From the NCBI GenBank assembly GCA_024226735.1, contig JAAELL010000389.1, positions 1 to 39,387 of the forward strand: a stretch of DNA of 39,387 bases. Reading direction: 5' to 3'. Under the pieces are notes generated by a model. It was given only the letters and a program-made list of their open reading frames with translations. It did not search any database and was not told the origin of the DNA. The position numbers were made by a program, and so were the translations under genes. Source of the DNA: a bacterium (lineage in GTDB: Bacteria > Planctomycetota > UBA1135 > GCA-002686595). Positions 8,295 through 15,729 of the stretch are shown here, piece after piece (the stretch's first letter is position 1; each line of letters starts with the position of its first letter).

Positions 8295-9130
8295 TGCCGC
8301 GCTTGTTCGTCCTGTCCGGCGACGACGTCGGACACACCCACGACTTCGCCGGACCGCTCGTCCTCGGCCGCGCCAAGGACGCGGGCATGCGCCTGCGCGG
8401 CACCTCGATCAGCCGCAAGCACGCGCGCGTCGAGCCGCACGGCAAGGGCTGGAAGATCACCGACCTCGGCTCTGCCAACGGCGTCTTCGTCGGCGGTCAG
8501 CGGGTCGAATCGGCGGTGCTCGAGGACGGTCTCGAGTTCCGCCTCGGCGACCTCGAGATGCGCATGCGATTCGACGCGCCCGACCTCGCTCCGAAGGCGG
8601 TTGCCCCCACGCCGGAGGTCGTCGCAGAGCCGGCACCGGAACGCGAACCGGACCCCGAACCCGAACCTGAACCCGAACCCGAACCGGAGCCCGAGATCCA
8701 GGTCGAGTTCGACACCGAGCCCGAGCCCGGCGACGATGGCTTCGAGCTCGAGGGCGAATGGTCCGACGATCCTCCGCCCCCGCCGCCACGCGCAGTCGCG
8801 AAGCCGGCGCCGAGTCCCAAACCCGCCGCGACCAAGCCCGCCGCCGCGTCCGCGGCCCAGACGGCGCAGAAACGCGCCGCGGCGCTCGGCGCGACCGCCG
8901 CCGGCGGTGTCCGGACGACGACCTCGGGCAAGCGCATCCTGCAGTTCAACAAGGTCGAGAACCGAGCGGGCGTCGGCGGCGCCGACCTCGCGCAGCAGCC
9001 GCTCGCCGTGCGCTGGGGGCTGTACTTGATCGTGACCGCCGTGTTCGCGGGGCTCGCGTGGGGGGCGTTCCAGTTGACGCGCTCGATGCGCGAGAACCGG
9101 GCGGCGACGGTGGTGGACGAGGAGTTTTGA
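8294..9130 (+). CDS. FHA-domain protein with acidic/proline linker and C-terminal membrane anchor
   Basis: The 278-residue protein has an N-terminal forkhead-associated domain, a phosphothreonine-binding module: GPLVLGRAKDAG, then the core SISRKHARVE, then DLGSANGVFVGG (about residues 20-85). A low-complexity linker follows, first Glu-Pro repeats, then acidic residues and a run of prolines, then Ala/Lys/Pro-rich sequence. Near the C-terminus is one hydrophobic span (WGLYLIVTAVFAGLAWGAF), so the FHA domain is tethered to the membrane, presumably on the cytoplasmic side. FHA proteins usually read Ser/Thr kinase signals, but no kinase gene is in the window. The ATG shares one base with the stop of the glutaredoxin-like gene. 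Confidence 0.88.
   Translation: MPRLFVLSGDDVGHTHDFAGPLVLGRAKDAGMRLRGTSISRKHARVEPHGKGWKITDLGSANGVFVGGQRVESAVLEDGLEFRLGDLEMRMRFDAPDLAPKAVAPTPEVVAEPAPEREPDPEPEPEPEPEPEPEIQVEFDTEPEPGDDGFELEGEWSDDPPPPPPRAVAKPAPSPKPAATKPAAASAAQTAQKRAAALGATAAGGVRTTTSGKRILQFNKVENRAGVGGADLAQQPLAVRWGLYLIVTAVFAGLAWGAFQLTRSMRENRAATVVDEEF
8651..8695 (+). repeat. Hexanucleotide repeat coding Glu-Pro linker
   Basis: A run of about seven GA[AGC]CC[CTG] hexamers encodes alternating acidic residue and proline in the FHA protein's linker. Near-perfect short repeats like this vary in copy number by slippage, so linker length may differ between strains. Confidence 0.75.
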
Positions 9131-9148
9131 CGGCCGCCGAGCTCGCTC

Positions 9149-9358
9149 TCAGCGACCGTTCTGCTTGTCGAGGAGCCATGCTCGCTCCGTCTGAAGCGCG
9201 CCAATCTCCGGGTAGTCGGCGTACGCGAACAGCTCGTCGATGATCCAGTGCCCACCCTCGACGCCGCGCAGTTGGGTGATCCGGGCATAGAGCTCATCGA
9301 TCCCCTCGATGCCATCGTTGGGATAGACGAGCCGCTGCGGCTTCGTTGTTGCTTCCAT
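9149..9358 (-). CDS. Hypothetical small protein (69 aa), doubtful
   Basis: The frame runs from ATG 9358 to a stop at 9149-9151 and encodes a 69-residue acidic peptide with plausible protein-like composition (GIEGIDELYARITQL, IIDELFAYADYP). I recognise no family. It has no visible ribosome binding site or TANNNT box, and it lies in a rearranged-looking segment next to the orphan module tail on the other strand. It could be a genuine small protein, the end of a broken gene, or chance. Together with the tail it is all I see between 9131 and 9449. Confidence 0.35.
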   Translation of the reverse strand: MEATTKPQRLVYPNDGIEGIDELYARITQLRGVEGGHWIIDELFAYADYPEIGALQTERAWLLDKQNGR

Positions 9359-9379
9359 CCAGTCCGTGTGCGTCACCGG

Positions 9380-9442
9380 TGGTACCGCGACGTGGGCGCG
9401 ACGTCGAACTTCTCCGACGGGCTCGGGGTGCTGTTCTTCTGA
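9380..9442 (+). pseudogene. Orphan 3' tail of a planctomycete C-terminal module
   Basis: The + frame reads WYRDVGATSNFSDGLG and then VLFF before a TGA stop. This aligns with the last 20 residues of the dehydrogenase at the right end of the window (WFRDQPATSNFTDGVS then ITFF). The sequence upstream in the same frame no longer resembles the module, so only about 60 bp of a former gene remain. It is best explained as the truncated end of a secreted-protein gene left by a deletion or recombination event. Confidence 0.65.
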
Positions 9443-9449
9443 TCGCCGT

Positions 9450-10547
9450 TCAGGCGTCCTGCGACAAGAGGGCCGCCCAGTCCCGGGCCGAGGCGTCCCA
9501 GCGGAATCGTCCCGCTCGCCGCGCTCGTTCCTGGGCGACGTCTTCGCCCTCCGCCAGTGCCGTCTCGAGTGCGCGCGCGCAGGCGTCGACGTCATCGGCT
9601 CCGAAGCGCGGCACGTCCTCGCCCGCGACCTCGACGAGCGGTGGACAGTTGGAGATCGCAAGCGGCGCTCCGGCGCGCTGTGCTTCGAGTGCGACGATCC
9701 CAAAACCCTCGATCCGCGAAGGCAGCGCGACACACGCGCACGTCGCCAGCAGTCGCGGCAGGTCTTCCTCCGCGTAGGGGCCGGCGAAACGCACGCGATC
9801 TCCGACGCCGAGCTCCCGCGCGAGCCCGCGCAGCCGCTCATCCTCTTCTCCCCGCGCTGCACCGTGCAGCTCGAGTGGCGGCAGGTCGGGCGCCGCCGCC
9901 AGCGCCCGCACGAGGAGCTCCAGGTTCTTGCGCGGTTCGATGTGCCCCAGGTGCACAATCGGCGCATCGGTGCCGGCTGCGCGCGGGAGAGGCGTGAAGT
10001 GATCGGCGGCGTTCGGAACGACGGCGACCTTCTCCGCGTCGAGCCCGAAGCCAGCGAGCAGCTGTGCCCGTACGCTCGCGCTGACGCAGATCACGCGCGC
10101 GGCGCTGCGGACCGCGGCGCCGACGACGTGCTTGGCGACGAAGCGGCGCGAGAACGGCGTGTGCTCGCCGAAGAGGCTGCGCAGGTCGTGCAGCGTGATC
10201 GTGTACGGACAGGCGAGGTGGCGTGGGGCGGGTAGGTGCGCGGTGTGCACGAGGTCGAACGGCGCGCCGGTCGCGCGCGCTTCCTCGAGAGCTCGTCCGA
10301 GCGCGCGCGTTTCGCGCAGGGCGCGCAACGGGATCGGCCGCGCCGGGACGTCGGAGCGCAGGATCCGGATCGGCTCGGGCAGCTCGAAGTCGATCGGCTC
10401 GGCGCCCTCGAGGACACACAGTTCGCCGCCACTCTCCGCCAGGATGCGCGCGACGCGCGGCAGGAGCTCCGCGTTGTGCCGCCGCACGCCGCCCATCGGC
10501 TGGCCGAGGACGACGCCCGAAACGAGCACGCGCGGGCCTGCGCTCAC
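9450..10547 (-). CDS. GT4-family glycosyltransferase
   Basis: The protein of 365 residues is a GT-B fold glycosyltransferase of family 4. The N-terminal half shows GGVRRHNAELLPRVA near the start and PYTITLHDLRSLFGE. The C-terminal donor-binding half has VVPNAADHF, VHLGHIEPRKNLELLVRAL and the E-x7-E motif in IEGFGIVALEAQRAG. It probably transfers a sugar from a nucleotide-sugar donor onto a surface polysaccharide or glycolipid; donor and acceptor are unknown. The start is a GTG at 10547 that overlaps the stop of the preceding GT4 gene (GTGA). No signal peptide is visible, so it acts at the cytoplasmic face. Confidence 0.88.
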   Translation of the reverse strand: MSAGPRVLVSGVVLGQPMGGVRRHNAELLPRVARILAESGGELCVLEGAEPIDFELPEPIRILRSDVPARPIPLRALRETRALGRALEEARATGAPFDLVHTAHLPAPRHLACPYTITLHDLRSLFGEHTPFSRRFVAKHVVGAAVRSAARVICVSASVRAQLLAGFGLDAEKVAVVPNAADHFTPLPRAAGTDAPIVHLGHIEPRKNLELLVRALAAAPDLPPLELHGAARGEEDERLRGLARELGVGDRVRFAGPYAEEDLPRLLATCACVALPSRIEGFGIVALEAQRAGAPLAISNCPPLVEVAGEDVPRFGADDVDACARALETALAEGEDVAQERARRAGRFRWDASARDWAALLSQDA

Positions 10548-11587
10548 GTGATCGCTCTCCACACGTCCGCGATCCCGCGTGCCGTACGCTCCCAGGTGAA
10601 CGCGCGCGCGCGCTCGGGCAGGACGTAGCGCTGCTCCTCGCGCGTCTCGATCGCTTGGCGCAGACCGGCGGCGACCGCATCGGCGTCGCCAGGATCGACG
10701 CGGATGCCGTCTTCGCCCGCGACCTCGGCCTGCGCCGAGTCGGCGGGAACGACGACGGGCGTCCCGCACGCGAGCGCCTCGAGCACCGGCAGGCCAAAAC
10801 CCTCGGAACGCGAGAGCACCGGGACGACCGCCGCCAAGCGCAGGATCGCGGGCAGGTCCTCCTCTTCGATCGTGCCCGGCGTCGACACCCAGCGCGAGAG
10901 GCCGAGCTGCGACGCGAGGCCCAGATCGCGCCGCAGGTCCTGCGTGTCGGGACCGCTGACGACGATGGTCAGCTTCGGACCGCCGCTCGCGTGCAGACGT
11001 GCCGCGCCATGCAGGACCGCCGCGAGGTTCTTCTTCGCGCGCACTGCGCCGGGGCACAGGGCGAACGGGCCCTCGGGCAGCCGGTAGCGCGTCAAGACGA
11101 CCTCGTCGACCGTGCCCAAGGGCGGCTCCTCCGCGAAACGCTCATCCACGCCCCATCCGACGACGTGGACCCTCCCGCCTTCCCGCGCGAGCGGCCGGCC
11201 GATCTCGCGCGCGGTGTACTCGGTCGCCGTGATGACCGCGTCCGCGCGCCGCGGGCCGAAGCGTGCCCACAGCTTGTGGCGCCAGTCCGCATTCTCGGCG
11301 ACGCCGTGCTTCCACGGCAACTCGTGGATCGTCTGCACGCGCAGTCCGGGACCGCGCCAGGGGAACGCCGACAGGAAGGAGTGGATGCCGGCCAACGACT
11401 GCTTCCCGGATGCTGCGGCGAGCGTGCGCCGGCGCCAGCGCGCGAGGGGCTCGCTCGGTTCGGGCGCGAGCCGCACGACCTCGACTCCGTCGGCGCGTTC
11501 CAACGCGGCGAGCGCGCTCTCGACCACGCGCACGATGCCGGGCGGATGGGGGCGAGCGAGGGGTGAGGCGTCGAAGCCGATGCGCAT
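10544..11587 (-). CDS. GT4-family glycosyltransferase
   Basis: The 347-residue protein begins MRIGFDASPLARPHPPGIVR, the usual opening of GT4 enzymes such as mannosyltransferases. It has the typical LCPGAVRAKKNLAAVL segment after the linker and the E-x7-E motif in SEGFGLPVLEALACG. It is related to, but clearly distinct from, the next gene, with which it overlaps by four bases; the two probably act in sequence on the same glycan. I chose the ATG at 11587 over an upstream one at 11683 because the extension is Arg-rich and runs across an unrelated repeat-like sequence. A TACGCT hexamer lies 8 nt before the chosen ATG. Confidence 0.9.
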   Translation of the reverse strand: MRIGFDASPLARPHPPGIVRVVESALAALERADGVEVVRLAPEPSEPLARWRRRTLAAASGKQSLAGIHSFLSAFPWRGPGLRVQTIHELPWKHGVAENADWRHKLWARFGPRRADAVITATEYTAREIGRPLAREGGRVHVVGWGVDERFAEEPPLGTVDEVVLTRYRLPEGPFALCPGAVRAKKNLAAVLHGAARLHASGGPKLTIVVSGPDTQDLRRDLGLASQLGLSRWVSTPGTIEEEDLPAILRLAAVVPVLSRSEGFGLPVLEALACGTPVVVPADSAQAEVAGEDGIRVDPGDADAVAAGLRQAIETREEQRYVLPERARAFTWERTARGIADVWRAIT

Positions 11588-11666
11588 GACGGCGGAGCGT
11601 AACGCGCGTGCGGTTCGATGTCGCATCGCGTGGACGTTTCGGGGGTTTCGCTCTGCTCGTTTCGAG

Positions 11667-11681
11667 CTAGTGGTGTGATTC
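11667..11681. repeat. Partial match to the terminal inverted repeat
   Basis: CTAGTGGTGTGA here is identical to 39250-39261 of the right repeat copy, and two of the next three bases also match. The similarity then stops. It sits exactly at the 5' edge of the truncated gene at 11671. It may be a recombination junction or a short conserved motif of the repeat. Confidence 0.45.
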
Positions 11682-12372
11682 ACTCGACGGCTTCCAGCAT
11701 TTCGGCAACGGTGGCGCCCGGCTCGATCCTTCGGGTGGTCGTCTCGTCGTGTCCAACATCGGATCGAGCGGCTGCGACGGCGTCAGCATCGATCTGGGCG
11801 AGATCCCCGAGCTCTTTCGAGCGCGTGGCCGCTTCCCCAGCGTGCTTCCGCCCGGGGCGCAATGTTTCGCGACTGCCCGCGGTTGGCTCGCGGGTCAACC
11901 CGGCGAGACCGACGTCAGCCGCATGACGGCGCGCAGCCTCGGCGGCGGCCTCGTGCAGGTCGAGCCGGACTTCTCGCCGCTCGGTGCGATGACGAATTCG
12001 GTGGAGCTCTTGCTCAACGGACAGACCGTCTTCACGCAGGGTGGTCTCTCCGGGCCGGGCTGCATCTTCCCGGCGCCCCCGTCCTGCGTCGGCACGTGCG
12101 GCTGCCCGCCCGGCGGGCCGGACATCATCGCGATCGAGTTCCCGACGCCGGTTCCCGTCGCGCTCCCGGGCGGACCCTCGGTCGTCGCCGACGCGATGAT
12201 CCGGCGTCCCGAGAACCCGACGACGAACATCGAGCGCGTGACGGACATGGAGCTGCGCGCGATCTGCCCGACCCCGTGGTACTTCGGTCCGTTCATCGAG
12301 GTCGAGCGCGAGGAGGGCAGCATGCTGCCTACGGCACCTTTGGTGCCGACGGTCTTCTGGCGCCACACCTGA
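11671..12372 (+). pseudogene. 5'-truncated secreted-type hypothetical protein
   Basis: The coding frame is open from 11671, straight after an in-frame TAG, and the sequence looks protein-like from its first codons (CDSLDGFQHFGNGGARLDPS). There is no usable start before a GTG at 11749 and no signal peptide. A cysteine-rich stretch follows (PGCIFPAPPSCVGTCGCPPG), which would suit an exported protein. At the 3' end the frame runs into the two-hairpin repeat, and the stop codon lies in the loop of its second hairpin, so the last dozen or so residues may be repeat-derived. I recognise no family. A start at GTG 11749 would give 207 residues, but I think the gene has lost its 5' end and is probably decaying. 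Confidence 0.55.
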
Positions 12373-12384
12373 CGGTGTGGCGCC
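12331..12384 (+). repeat. Two-hairpin repeat, copy A
   Basis: The first hairpin pairs CGGCACC (12332-12338) with GGTGCCG (12342-12348) around a TTT loop. The second pairs 12359-12369 with 12374-12384 around a TGAC loop, an 11-bp stem. The same layout at identical spacing is found at 34421-34473, with base changes that keep pairing. The element lies between the decayed gene and the M24 peptidase and may also act as a terminator, though it has no U-tract. Confidence 0.8.
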
Positions 12385-12467
12385 GAGGGCATGACAGGCG
12401 AAGGGGGGGCGGTTGGTCCTGCGGCGCCGCTCCCCGTAAATCCTGCGTGCGTCGCGCGCGCGGGCGG

Positions 12468-12473
12468 TAACCT
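12468..12473 (+). promoter_or_regulatory. Putative -10 box of M24 peptidase gene (leaderless)
   Basis: TAACCT ends 6 nt before the ATG at 12480, the same layout seen at other transcription-unit starts in this window. No clear -35 or ribosome binding site is present. Confidence 0.45.
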
Positions 12474-12479
12474 GGCCGC

Positions 12480-13898
12480 ATGAAGTGCCGCCAGCTCCCC
12501 GCCCTGTTCCTGTTACTGCTCACGCCCGCCGCTGCCCAGGATTGGCTCGTTCCCGCCGGCAGCCTCGAGCGCGCCGCCGATGGCGAACCGATCTGCGGGC
12601 TCGGACGCGACTTCCACTCCGGCCGCCGCGCGCTCTTGCGCGAGAAGGTCGAGAGCGGCGTGCTCGTCTTCCGTGGGCTCGGCGTTCCGCGCGCGAACGT
12701 CTCGTTCAGCCAGGACAAGGCCTTCTGGTACCTCACGGGCGTCGAGACGCCCGACGCGGCGCTCGTGATGGACGCGGCGAGTGGCCGCGAGGTGCTGTTC
12801 GTCAACCGGCCGAGCGAGTGGCGCGAACGCTGGGAGGGCGAGATCTGGGACGCGGACGACGAGTGGGTCGCGGGCCTGACCGGCATCAGCGAAGTGCGGC
12901 CGCGTTCCGAGTTCATGGACGTGCTCGGCGAGATGATGGCGGAGCAGGACGGTGCGCGTCCGGCGCTCTGGACGTCGCTCTCCGCGCACGTCGAGCTCGC
13001 CGGTTCCTACGATGCCGCGGGCCCGTACGACAAGCGCCGCAAGAAAGATCCGCTCGACGGGCGCCAGAGTCGCGAGGAGATGCTGGCCGAGCACCTCGGC
13101 AAGAAGTACGACGTCGAGGTGCAGGACGTCGAGTCGATCCTGTACGAGATGCGACGCGTCAAGACGCCGGAGGAGATCGACGCGATCCGTCGCGCCGGTC
13201 GTGCGGGCGCGCTCGCGATCAGCGAGGGCATGCGCTCGACGCGGCCGGGGCTCGGTGAGTGGGAGCTCGACGCGCTCCTCACCTGGATCCAGCAGCGCCA
13301 CGGCGCCGCGGGAATCGCGTACGCCGCAATCGTCGGCTCGGGCGTCAACTCGCTCACCCTGCACTACAACTTCTCGACGCGCCGCATGCGCGACGGGGAG
13401 GTCGTGTTGATCGACTTCGGTCCCGAGGTCGACCACTACGTCACGGACATCACGCGCACGTGGCCGGTCAACGGCAAGTTCACCGAGCGCCAGGCGGAGC
13501 TGTACGACGCCGTGCTCGACGCACAGAAGGCCGGGATCGCCGCGGCGAAGCCGGGTGCGACCGTGGGCGAGGTCGACGGCGCGTGCTCGAAGGTGCTGCA
13601 GGAGCGCGGCTTCCAGCGGCTGATGCGCCACGGCGCCGTGCACTACGTCGGCATGGAGGTGCACGACGTCGGCAGCACCCGCACCGTGCTCGAGCCCGGC
13701 GTCTGCTTCACGATCGAGCCGGGCCTGTACGAGGCGGCGACGGGGATCGGCATCCGCATCGAGGACGTCGTCGTCATCACCGAGGATGGTTGCGAGGTCG
13801 TCACCGCGGACGCGCCGAAGGAGCGCGATGCGATCGAGGCGTTGATCGCCGAGACCGGCGTGCTCGAGCTCGTCGACCCGGCCGTGGACTTCAAGTAG
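12480..13898 (+). CDS. Secreted M24 metallopeptidase (Xaa-Pro aminopeptidase type)
   Basis: The enzyme removes N-terminal residues that precede proline, using two metal ions. The 472-residue protein has a short signal peptide (MKCRQLPALFLLLLTPAAAQ), an aminopeptidase P N-terminal domain (about 40-210) and a pita-bread catalytic domain (about 225-460). The metal ligands of the family are all present: Asp312 in IDFGPEVD, Asp323 in TDITRTW, His388 in HYVGMEVHDVG, Glu413 in TIEPGLY and Glu428 in IRIEDVV; His395 matches the catalytic histidine. Export to the periplasm is unusual for the classical PepP enzymes but common in this family in planctomycetes, as far as I know. The GT9 gene follows after three bases and may be cotranscribed. 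Confidence 0.92.
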   Translation: MKCRQLPALFLLLLTPAAAQDWLVPAGSLERAADGEPICGLGRDFHSGRRALLREKVESGVLVFRGLGVPRANVSFSQDKAFWYLTGVETPDAALVMDAASGREVLFVNRPSEWRERWEGEIWDADDEWVAGLTGISEVRPRSEFMDVLGEMMAEQDGARPALWTSLSAHVELAGSYDAAGPYDKRRKKDPLDGRQSREEMLAEHLGKKYDVEVQDVESILYEMRRVKTPEEIDAIRRAGRAGALAISEGMRSTRPGLGEWELDALLTWIQQRHGAAGIAYAAIVGSGVNSLTLHYNFSTRRMRDGEVVLIDFGPEVDHYVTDITRTWPVNGKFTERQAELYDAVLDAQKAGIAAAKPGATVGEVDGACSKVLQERGFQRLMRHGAVHYVGMEVHDVGSTRTVLEPGVCFTIEPGLYEAATGIGIRIEDVVVITEDGCEVVTADAPKERDAIEALIAETGVLELVDPAVDFK

Positions 13899-13901
13899 GA
13901 C

Positions 13902-14750
13902 TTGCTGGAGCCACCCTACGTCCTCGTGCCGCGCGCCCGCCTGGGCGACGCGCTGCTCTCGCTCGTCGTCGCGAACAACCTCGTTCGCGCCGAGCGTGAG
14001 GTCACCGTCGTTTGTCCGCTCCTCGAGTCGCTCCGGGCTTGGTTTCCGAGACTGCGCATCGTGAACGCGTTCGACGGCGAGGCGCGGACGGCGGTGCACC
14101 AGTCGCCCGAGACGCTCGAATCGTGTGTTGCGAAGGACACGCTCGTCCTCGGCGACGACCCACTGCTCGACCGCGGGCGACCGCGCATCGAGGGCTACCT
14201 CGCGATCTGCCGCGAGCGCTTCGGGATCGAGTCGCCGGTCCGTTCGAACGGGCTCGAGGCACCCGTGGGCGCAGGCGACGAGCTCGCGGCGGGGCGCGTC
14301 GTCTTGCATCCCGGCGCCGGCGAGCGCCACAAGGCGTGGCCCGTGCGGCGTTTCGTGGAAGTGAGCCGACGGCTCGCGGCGGTGGGGGACGCGCCGCTCT
14401 GGCTGGTTCATTCGGACGAACGCGAGCGCTACGCGCAGATCCTCGGCTCGCGCTTCGAGCTCGTCGTGCGCGAGCGTCTCGACGACCTCGCGGCGCTCCT
14501 GCGCGCCGCGCGCGTCTTCCTGGGCAACGACTCCGGCGTGTCGCACCTCGCGTCGTGCGTCGGGACGCCGACGGTGACGCTCTTCGTCCGCCCGCGCATC
14601 GCGCGGCACTGGCGCCCCGCCTGGGCCCCGGGGGAGGTCGTTCTGCCGCGGCTGCGGCTTCCGGGGACGTCTGTCCAGCGTCACACCTGGCACCGCTTCA
14701 TCCGCGCGAGGGACGTGTCGAGCGCGGTCCGCCGCGTCCATTCGACGTGA
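13902..14750 (+). CDS. GT9-family (heptosyltransferase-like) glycosyltransferase
   Basis: The 282-residue protein resembles family 9 glycosyltransferases such as the lipopolysaccharide heptosyltransferases. It shows an N-terminal ARLGDALLSLVVANNL segment (the R-x-G-D-x-[IL] motif), the central LHPGAGERHKAWPVRRFVE motif and the C-terminal GNDSGVSHLASCVGTPTV motif that binds the nucleotide sugar. It is shorter than the usual 320-350 residues. The start is a TTG at 13902, three bases after the stop of the peptidase gene, with GTAGGA just upstream. It probably adds a sugar to an envelope glycan; the acceptor is unknown, and the two GT4 genes 2 kb away may act in a related pathway. Confidence 0.82.
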   Translation: MLEPPYVLVPRARLGDALLSLVVANNLVRAEREVTVVCPLLESLRAWFPRLRIVNAFDGEARTAVHQSPETLESCVAKDTLVLGDDPLLDRGRPRIEGYLAICRERFGIESPVRSNGLEAPVGAGDELAAGRVVLHPGAGERHKAWPVRRFVEVSRRLAAVGDAPLWLVHSDERERYAQILGSRFELVVRERLDDLAALLRAARVFLGNDSGVSHLASCVGTPTVTLFVRPRIARHWRPAWAPGEVVLPRLRLPGTSVQRHTWHRFIRARDVSSAVRRVHST

Positions 14751-14802
14751 ATCGTCGTGTCGCGGGTTCCCGTGGCGCGGTCGCTCCTGTATCTCTGGCT
14801 CC

Positions 14803-15186
14803 ATGAAACGCCTTGCTCTCCTGTCGCTCGTATGGCTCGCGGCGTCCGGCTGCTTCTTCCAGCGCACTCACGTCAACCAGCCGATCGAGCCCGCGCGTCT
14901 CGATCAGCTCCAGCCCGGCACCAGCACCGCGCGCGACGTCGTGGAGGCCCTCGGCGCACCGACGGACGTCGTGCAGCTCGGCAAGCGCTCGGCCTACCGC
15001 TACGACCACAAGGTCGAGAAGCAGACCGGGTTGTTCCTGCTCGTGCTCGGGTTGCGGGGCGTCGACTCGAACGCCGACAGAGTGTGGGCGTTCTTCGACG
15101 AAAACGACGTCCTGACGCACGTCGGCGCGACGATCGAGGCGGCCGAGGCCGGCTACGGTGTTCCGGTGTTCCAGGACCCGGACTGA
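14803..15186 (+). CDS. BamE/SmpA-like lipoprotein
   Basis: The 127-residue protein starts with a lipoprotein signal peptide ending in the lipobox LAASGC, so the mature protein is anchored through Cys17. The middle has the layout of BamE/SmpA-like domains: LDQLQPGTSTARDVVEALGAP, then a YRYDH strand, then WAFFDENDVLTHVG. BamE is an accessory lipoprotein of the outer-membrane beta-barrel assembly complex, but many proteins of this fold have other roles, so I claim only the fold. The next gene overlaps by one base and encodes a similar lipoprotein. A TATCTC hexamer lies 7 nt before the ATG. Confidence 0.8.
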   Translation: MKRLALLSLVWLAASGCFFQRTHVNQPIEPARLDQLQPGTSTARDVVEALGAPTDVVQLGKRSAYRYDHKVEKQTGLFLLVLGLRGVDSNADRVWAFFDENDVLTHVGATIEAAEAGYGVPVFQDPD

Positions 15187-15605
15187 TGCGCCTCGCCCTC
15201 GCGTTCTGCGCGCTCCTCGGCACCGCGTGTGTCACGGTCAACGTGACGCGCTTCGCCGACGAGCGCGAACCCGAAGAGGACGTGCTCTTGCCGCTCGTCC
15301 CCGGCGAGTCCGACCTGACCCAATGCCTCGAGATCCTCGGCGCTCCCGTCGTCGTCGAGGAGCTGGACGATGGCGCGGTGCTCGGCTGGGGCTGGCGCCG
15401 GTTCCAGAACATGAGCGTCAACGTCAGCGTTCCGGTCTCGAGCGACGCGAACGCATCCGTGCAGTACGGACGCGGGGGCGACGGGGTCGAGGGGATCGTG
15501 TTGTTCTTCGACGCAGACTGGGGGCTGGTCGAGGTGAAGCGCGGACACCTGCAGGAGATCCTGCGGTCGTCGCGGTCGCGGCCGAACCTGATCGAAGAGG
15601 ACTGA
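15186..15605 (+). CDS. Small lipoprotein, paralogue of the preceding BamE-like protein
   Basis: The 139-residue protein has a short signal peptide with lipobox LLGTAC and a mature part with the same order of elements as its neighbour: LLPLVPGESDLTQCLEILGAP, a VLGWGWRRF strand and a late IVLFFDADWGLVEVK strand. The shared pattern L-x-x-L-x-P-G-x-S followed by L-G-A-P suggests an old tandem duplication. The ATG shares one base with the stop of the upstream gene, so the pair is translated together. The function is unknown; an envelope-assembly role is only a guess from the fold. Confidence 0.78.
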   Translation: MRLALAFCALLGTACVTVNVTRFADEREPEEDVLLPLVPGESDLTQCLEILGAPVVVEELDDGAVLGWGWRRFQNMSVNVSVPVSSDANASVQYGRGGDGVEGIVLFFDADWGLVEVKRGHLQEILRSSRSRPNLIEED

Positions 15606-15716
15606 GGCCGCGTTCGGGCTGCTGGGAGGGGGACAGGAGCGTGACCGGTCGTCGCTCCCGTCGCCTAGCCCACGGAGATAGGCGCCCCCCCCGTCGTCAA
15701 CTCATCCACGCCGCGC

Positions 15717-15722
15717 TACCGT
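15717..15722 (+). promoter_or_regulatory. Putative -10 box of the glp operon (leaderless)
   Basis: TACCGT ends 7 nt before the GTG start of glpS. It lies in the 124-bp gap 15606-15729, the only sizeable gap upstream of the six-gene importer operon. I saw no obvious palindromic operator in this gap. Confidence 0.4.
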
Positions 15723-15729
15723 AACTCCC

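Noticed and set aside
8651..8695. Hexamer repeat as a regulatory or origin iteron
   Set aside because: It lies inside the FHA gene in frame and simply encodes an acidic-proline linker.
12513..14867. 784-codon open frame on the minus strand
   Set aside because: It runs opposite the M24 peptidase and GT9 genes, with Arg/Asp/Glu-rich sequence and no motifs.
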